From Sphaerisporangium viridialbum (GTDB taxonomy: Bacteria; Actinomycetota; Actinomycetes; Streptosporangiales; Streptosporangiaceae): a DNA stretch of 64,000 nt. Location: positions 7,254,001 through 7,318,000 of the forward strand of contig NZ_CP187232.1 of assembly GCF_049674955.1 (NCBI RefSeq). The letters are read 5' to 3'. Shown piece by piece: positions 60,410-64,000 of this stretch (positions within the stretch are counted from its first letter, which is position 1; every line of letters begins with the position of its first letter). A program made the translations under genes and the position numbers. Under the pieces are notes generated by a model. The model saw only the letters and a list, made by a program, of their open reading frames with translations, was not told the origin of the DNA and made no database searches.

Positions 60410-61332
60410 GGCTCGCTCCTCAGGAAGGCGGCTGTCTCCTCGAAGACCCGGTGGTACGCCGGGATCCAGGAGAAGTGCTGCACGAATCCGTGGCCGGCGC
60501 CCACGTAGCGACTCACCGTGACGTCGACTCCGGCCTCCTTGAGGCGCCGGCCGTAGAGTTCGCCCTCATCACGCAGCGGGTCGTACTCCGCGGTCACGAT
60601 CAGCGCGGGCGGCAGCCCGGTGAGGTCGGCCCGCTTGATCGGCGAGACCAGCGGATCGGCGGGGTCGGCGCCGCTGTCGAGGTAGAAGGCGTTGAACGGC
60701 TTCAGCCCCGCCGTCTCCAGGCCGTAGCCGACGGCGTTCTCGCGAAGCGAGGCGTAGCGGTCGACGTCGAAGTCGAGATCGAGCGAGGGGTAGAGGAGGA
60801 CCTGGTGCGTGACGCGATCGAATCCCTCGTCGTGGGCCATCGCGGCGACGGCCGCGACGAAGGTGCCGCCCGAGCTGTCACCGGCGATGGCGAGAGTGGC
60901 GCCGTCCCATGCGAGGCGCTCGCCGTTCCCGGCGGCCCATCGCACCACCTCGTAGCAGTCGTGGAGGCCGGCCGGAAAGGCGGCTTCGGGCGCCCGGCGG
61001 TAGCCGACGGAGACGACCTTGAGCCCGGTCTCCTTCGCCAGCGACCGCGCGACGTGGTCGTGGGTTTCCAGGCCGCCGAGGAAGAAGGCGCCGCCGTGGA
61101 AGTAGACCAGCAGGCCGTACGCCTCGGCGTCGACCGGCGTGTAGATCCGCACGGGGACCTCGCCCGCCGGAGTCCGCGCCGTGGTGTCCTCGACCGAGTG
61201 GAGCGGCAGGCGCTCCTCCATGGGAGGAACCTGCGCCTCCTCGGCTGCGCGCATGACGACCGGGTCGAGCGGACCGTCAGGCGGGGCCGGCAGGCCGGCG
61301 AGGACCTGGGCGATGTCGGGGTGCAGTGGCAT
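60406..61332 (-). CDS. alpha/beta hydrolase, HSL/acetyl-esterase type
   Basis: 308 residues from the ATG at 61332, 4 bp after the monooxygenase stop; the longer frame is shadow. Oxyanion-hole motif YFHGGAFFLGG, nucleophile GDSSGG, acid in TAEYDPLRDEG and His in GAGHGFVQHF: the hormone-sensitive-lipase family of carboxylesterases. Confidence 0.88.
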   Translation of the reverse strand: MPLHPDIAQVLAGLPAPPDGPLDPVVMRAAEEAQVPPMEERLPLHSVEDTTARTPAGEVPVRIYTPVDAEAYGLLVYFHGGAFFLGGLETHDHVARSLAKETGLKVVSVGYRRAPEAAFPAGLHDCYEVVRWAAGNGERLAWDGATLAIAGDSSGGTFVAAVAAMAHDEGFDRVTHQVLLYPSLDLDFDVDRYASLRENAVGYGLETAGLKPFNAFYLDSGADPADPLVSPIKRADLTGLPPALIVTAEYDPLRDEGELYGRRLKEAGVDVTVSRYVGAGHGFVQHFSWIPAYHRVFEETAAFLRSEP

Positions 61333-61336
61333 GGCG

Positions 61337-62455
61337 TCAGGCCTTCGACTTCTGGGACGCGGGCTTCTGGCCCGGGAAGACCTCGTTGATCTCGTCATCG
61401 GTCCAGCCCTGGCGCGAGATCCGCTGCAGCTCGTCGGTCACCGGCTTGCGGGTGGCCTGGTAGCGCGCCAGCGCCTCCTTGACGGAGTCGGCCTCCTTGA
61501 GGGCGTCGGCGAGGGCGCCGGCGTCCAGGATCGCCGAGTTCGCGCCCTGGCCCTGGTGGTGCAGCATCGAGTGGGCCGCGTCGCCAACGAGGACGACGGA
61601 GGCCGAATGCCACGTATCGACCGGGTTGATGTCGTAGACCGCGCGGCAGTTGACGGCGTCCATGTCGAGGCCGCGGGTGATGTTCACGATCCGCTCGTCG
61701 AAACCCTCGACGGTCTTCAGTAGGTCGTCCTTGGTGACCTCCGGCGCCCAGATGCCGTCCGGGCACAGGGCGGTGATGTCGAACGAGACCTGGTCGCGGT
61801 GGCGCAGCGGCAGGAAGTAGACCTTCGTGCCCCGGCCGATGTACATCCGGAGGTTGTCGTCGACGGCCATCCCGTGGGCGTCGTCGTTGGAGATCACCGC
61901 GCGGTAGGCGTGTTCGCCGGAGAACACCGGCTGGTTGTCGCTGAACAGCTGCTCGCGCACGACCGACTTGATGCCGTCGGCACCGATCACCAGGTCGGCG
62001 GTGACCGACTCGCCGTTGGCGAAGGTCAGCGTCGCCTTGTCACCCTCGTCCGTGACGCTCTCCAGCTTGTGACCGAGGTGCACCATGCCCTCGGGGAGCA
62101 CGCCCAGCAGAGCCTCGATGAAGTCCCCTCGGTGGATCAGGTGGGTCTTCTCGCCGAAGGTGTCGATCTCCGGCCACGCCTCCTTCATGATCGGGTCGGC
62201 GGTGGCGGTGAGGATCTCGAAGTAGTCGCTCGGCGAGCTCACCTTCGCGATCGCGTCGAAGATGCCCCACTGGCGGAACCGGTCCATGGTGGACGGCCGC
62301 AGGCCGATGCCGGCGCCGACCTCGCGGATCTGGCCCGCCTGCTCGTAGACGTTGACGGTGGCGCCGAGGAGGCTCAGGGCCTTGGCCGCAGCCGCGCCGC
62401 CGTACCCCGCGCCGACGACGGCGATGTTCAGGTTCTTCAGGTCCGAGGGCTGCAT
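61337..62455 (-). CDS. FAD-dependent monooxygenase
   Basis: 372 residues from the ATG at 62455 (AAGGA 8 bp upstream); a GTG at 62473 overlapping the previous stop is an alternative. NIAVVGAGYGGAAAAKALSL (FAD), ADLVIGADGIKSVVREQLF (DG motif) and SVVLVGDAAHSMLHHQGQGA (GD motif). A second aromatic hydroxylase of the cluster. Its divergence from the one at 53903 suggests a different, probably earlier, step. Confidence 0.87.
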   Translation of the reverse strand: MQPSDLKNLNIAVVGAGYGGAAAAKALSLLGATVNVYEQAGQIREVGAGIGLRPSTMDRFRQWGIFDAIAKVSSPSDYFEILTATADPIMKEAWPEIDTFGEKTHLIHRGDFIEALLGVLPEGMVHLGHKLESVTDEGDKATLTFANGESVTADLVIGADGIKSVVREQLFSDNQPVFSGEHAYRAVISNDDAHGMAVDDNLRMYIGRGTKVYFLPLRHRDQVSFDITALCPDGIWAPEVTKDDLLKTVEGFDERIVNITRGLDMDAVNCRAVYDINPVDTWHSASVVLVGDAAHSMLHHQGQGANSAILDAGALADALKEADSVKEALARYQATRKPVTDELQRISRQGWTDDEINEVFPGQKPASQKSKA

Positions 62456-62469
62456 GGTTCTGGTCCTTG

Positions 62470-63432
62470 TCACTTCTTGATCGAAAGGAAGTCGGCGGGG
62501 TTGTCGACGAAGATGGTCTTGATCGCGGCCTCGTCGAGACCGGCGGCGCGGAGGTCCGGGATGAGGTCCGTGAAGATGTAGTTGACGGTGTGGCCCTTCA
62601 CACCCGGCCAGCCCAGCGGGCTGCAGTTGGCGTCGGCCGAGGCGAGCACCTTGCCCAGGTGCCCCTGACCGATGAACCGGAGGAAGTGGTCCAGCCGCTC
62701 CTTGCGCGGACGGGCCCAGAAAGGCGGGTCCTCGAGCTCGGTCTCGTAGCCGAAGGTGTCGAACCCGACCCGGCCGCCCTGCTCCGCGATCCAGGTGTCG
62801 CGCGTCTTGTCGGCGTTCACACCATCGTCGACGTGCCCGAACAGGACGCGGTCGAGCGGGAGACCCTCCGCGTCGAAGATGGCGATCGCATTCTCGGCGT
62901 CGATCGCGAGGTGGGTCAGGATGGGCACGCCCGTGGTCAGGGCGGCGCGGGCGGCAGCGCGGTAGATGCGCTTGTCCAGGTCCGTCATGCGGCCACCACG
63001 GCTCACGCCGACCTTGATGATGCCGGCGCGACTGCCGGTGCCGCCGATGCCGACGGTGATCTCGTGGACGAAGTGCTCGGCCAGGTATTCCACGCTCGCC
63101 CGGGCGAAGAACGGCAGCGCGGTGTCGCCGCCGACGAAGCCGGTGCTCGCCACGACGTGCACGCCGGTCTTCGCGGACAGCGACTTGTAATGGTCGACGT
63201 CTCGGCCGTTGCAGATGCCGGTCGCGTCGACGAACGTGCCGCCGCCGTACTCATGGAACCGGCGCAGCTTCGGGACGGTCTCCTCGTACCGCTGCTCGGG
63301 GCTCTTCCACCACTTCGTGTCCAGCTCGGAGCCCGGCATGCCGTACCCGATGTGCTCGTGGACGGCCACGAGGCCCAGTTCTTCGGCCGGGATCGGCCCC
63401 AGGACGGTGTTCACTCTCGACACGGCACTCAC
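62470..63432 (-). CDS. phosphotriesterase-family hydrolase
   Basis: 320 residues. PTE/amidohydrolase barrel: TVLGPIPAEELGLVAVHEHI (HxH metal motif as HEH), FVDATGI, IIKVGVSRGGRM (where the bridging carboxylated Lys should be), VPILTHLAIDAENA (His), LFGHVDDGVN (His) and LASADANCSPLG (Asp). Homologues include lactonases and phosphotriesterases; a lactone or ester substrate fits the neighbours. Confidence 0.87.
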   Translation of the reverse strand: MSAVSRVNTVLGPIPAEELGLVAVHEHIGYGMPGSELDTKWWKSPEQRYEETVPKLRRFHEYGGGTFVDATGICNGRDVDHYKSLSAKTGVHVVASTGFVGGDTALPFFARASVEYLAEHFVHEITVGIGGTGSRAGIIKVGVSRGGRMTDLDKRIYRAAARAALTTGVPILTHLAIDAENAIAIFDAEGLPLDRVLFGHVDDGVNADKTRDTWIAEQGGRVGFDTFGYETELEDPPFWARPRKERLDHFLRFIGQGHLGKVLASADANCSPLGWPGVKGHTVNYIFTDLIPDLRAAGLDEAAIKTIFVDNPADFLSIKK

Positions 63433-63471
63433 CTTTTGGCGAAAACTTGATGGTCTTGGGCTGTCGCGCGC

Positions 63472-64000
63472 TCAGCGCACCGACAGCAGGTCGCGCGGGT
63501 TGTCCACGAGGATCCGCTGGACGTCCTCGTCGCTGAGGCCCTGTGCCCTGAGGAGAGGGACGAACGCGGTCAGGACGTGGCTGTAGCGCACGTCGTTGGC
63601 CGGGTGGCCCTTGGCGACGCCGGTCGCGTTGCTCGAGAGCAGGATCCGGTCGCCGTGGCCGGCCTCGATCAGCTCGGTGACCAGGGCCGCGCGCTCGGTG
63701 TCGGTGACGTGGGCGTCGTCCTCGGTGCCCACGTGGTCGAGGGCGACGTAGGCGCCGCGGGTCGCGACCTCGAACGGCGCGCCGGCCGCGACGGCGTCCT
63801 TGCGGTCGAGCCCGCCGACAACGACGCGGCCGGCCGGCAGCTTCTCGTCCAGGACGATCTCGAGGTCGCGTACGGCGTCGTTCCCGTAGCGGATCGACAC
63901 CGGGACACCGGTGGCCAAGGCGGCGCGGGCCGCACCGCGGAACAGGCTCTCGTCGGTCGCGGTCATGCCCGCGAGGGTCGCGGCGGTGGCCACGAGGCCC
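63472..64000 (-). CDS. phosphotriesterase-family hydrolase, partial at window edge
   Basis: C-terminal 175 residues; the frame is open to the window end. LFRGAARAALATGVPVSIRY, VVVGGLDRKDAVAAGAP, VALDHVGTEDDAH and DRILLSSNATGVAKGHPAND, ending NPRDLLSVR like its neighbour (NPADFLSIK). Several usual ligands are changed (SIRYG for T-H, GGLDR for GHxD), so it may be a non-catalytic or altered partner of the adjacent PTE protein. Confidence 0.75.
   Translation of the reverse strand, partial: GLVATAATLAGMTATDESLFRGAARAALATGVPVSIRYGNDAVRDLEIVLDEKLPAGRVVVGGLDRKDAVAAGAPFEVATRGAYVALDHVGTEDDAHVTDTERAALVTELIEAGHGDRILLSSNATGVAKGHPANDVRYSHVLTAFVPLLRAQGLSDEDVQRILVDNPRDLLSVR

Noticed and set aside
1..64000. 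CRISPR arrays, rRNA operons or classical secondary-metabolite (PKS/NRPS) genes
   Set aside because: I looked for regularly spaced repeats, conserved rRNA segments and carrier or condensation motifs and saw none.

Overview
The window reads as chromosomal DNA of a high-GC actinomycete. The regulators and TPR proteins look like those of Streptosporangiaceae (Nonomuraea or Streptosporangium relatives). A mycothiol-dependent maleylpyruvate isomerase, frequent GTG starts and ATGA-coupled operons fit this. The genus is an inference and no rRNA is present.

Layout. (1) 0-5 kb: housekeeping and hypothetical genes, including an AfsR/LuxR-like NTPase, a permuted papain-fold protein and a hemerythrin protein. 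(2) 5.5-13.3 kb: a starch module with a very large secreted amylopullulanase and a secreted alpha-amylase carrying a starch-binding domain, closed by a bidirectional hairpin. (3) 13.3-16.8 kb: an endonuclease/exonuclease/phosphatase protein, an MFS exporter and a lipoprotein. (4) 16.8-28.8 kb: a scarred accessory region with lower GC in places. It holds two degenerate copies of one TPR regulator, a zinc-knuckle/GIY-YIG-like protein, a HEPN/ApeA-like protein, a soluble-plus-4TM gene pair whose first gene has an in-frame stop, an attP-like tRNA-Gly site beside a truncated tyrosine integrase, a Shedu-like nuclease, two copies of a GC-rich repeat, and an IS630 element whose insertion can be reversed on paper to restore the broken host gene. 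(5) 28.8-36.6 kb: a chimeric IclR-DUF5107 reading frame with an internal TGA, a large secreted protein, a truncated threonine aldolase, a zinc alcohol dehydrogenase with a divergent regulator, and gene remnants.

(6) 36.6-53.7 kb: the most coherent system. An 11-gene minus-strand operon encodes a sugar ABC importer and an L-fucose-type oxidative pathway (aldose dehydrogenase, lactonase, L-fuconate dehydratase, dehydrogenase, diketo-acid hydrolase), plus a second enolase-superfamily enzyme and an unexpected tungsten-type aldehyde:ferredoxin oxidoreductase. Next to it are a divergent GntR regulator and a secreted 1199-residue beta-helix enzyme. That enzyme resembles GH141 alpha-L-fucosidases and carries an F-type (fucose-binding) lectin domain. 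The same TCCTATAGG sequence lies upstream of both the operon and the secreted enzyme. I infer one regulon: cut fucose off glycans outside the cell, import it, oxidise it to pyruvate and lactate.

(7) 53.9-64 kb: a minus-strand catabolic cluster. It has two FAD monooxygenases, a mycothiol-dependent maleylpyruvate isomerase, a fumarylpyruvate-type hydrolase, a CocE/NonD hydrolase, an MBL-fold hydrolase, an alpha/beta hydrolase and two phosphotriesterase-like proteins. This looks like conversion of an ester or lactone-linked aromatic through gentisate, but gentisate dioxygenase is reduced to a 47-codon remnant and the CoA-transferase subunit has lost its start codon.
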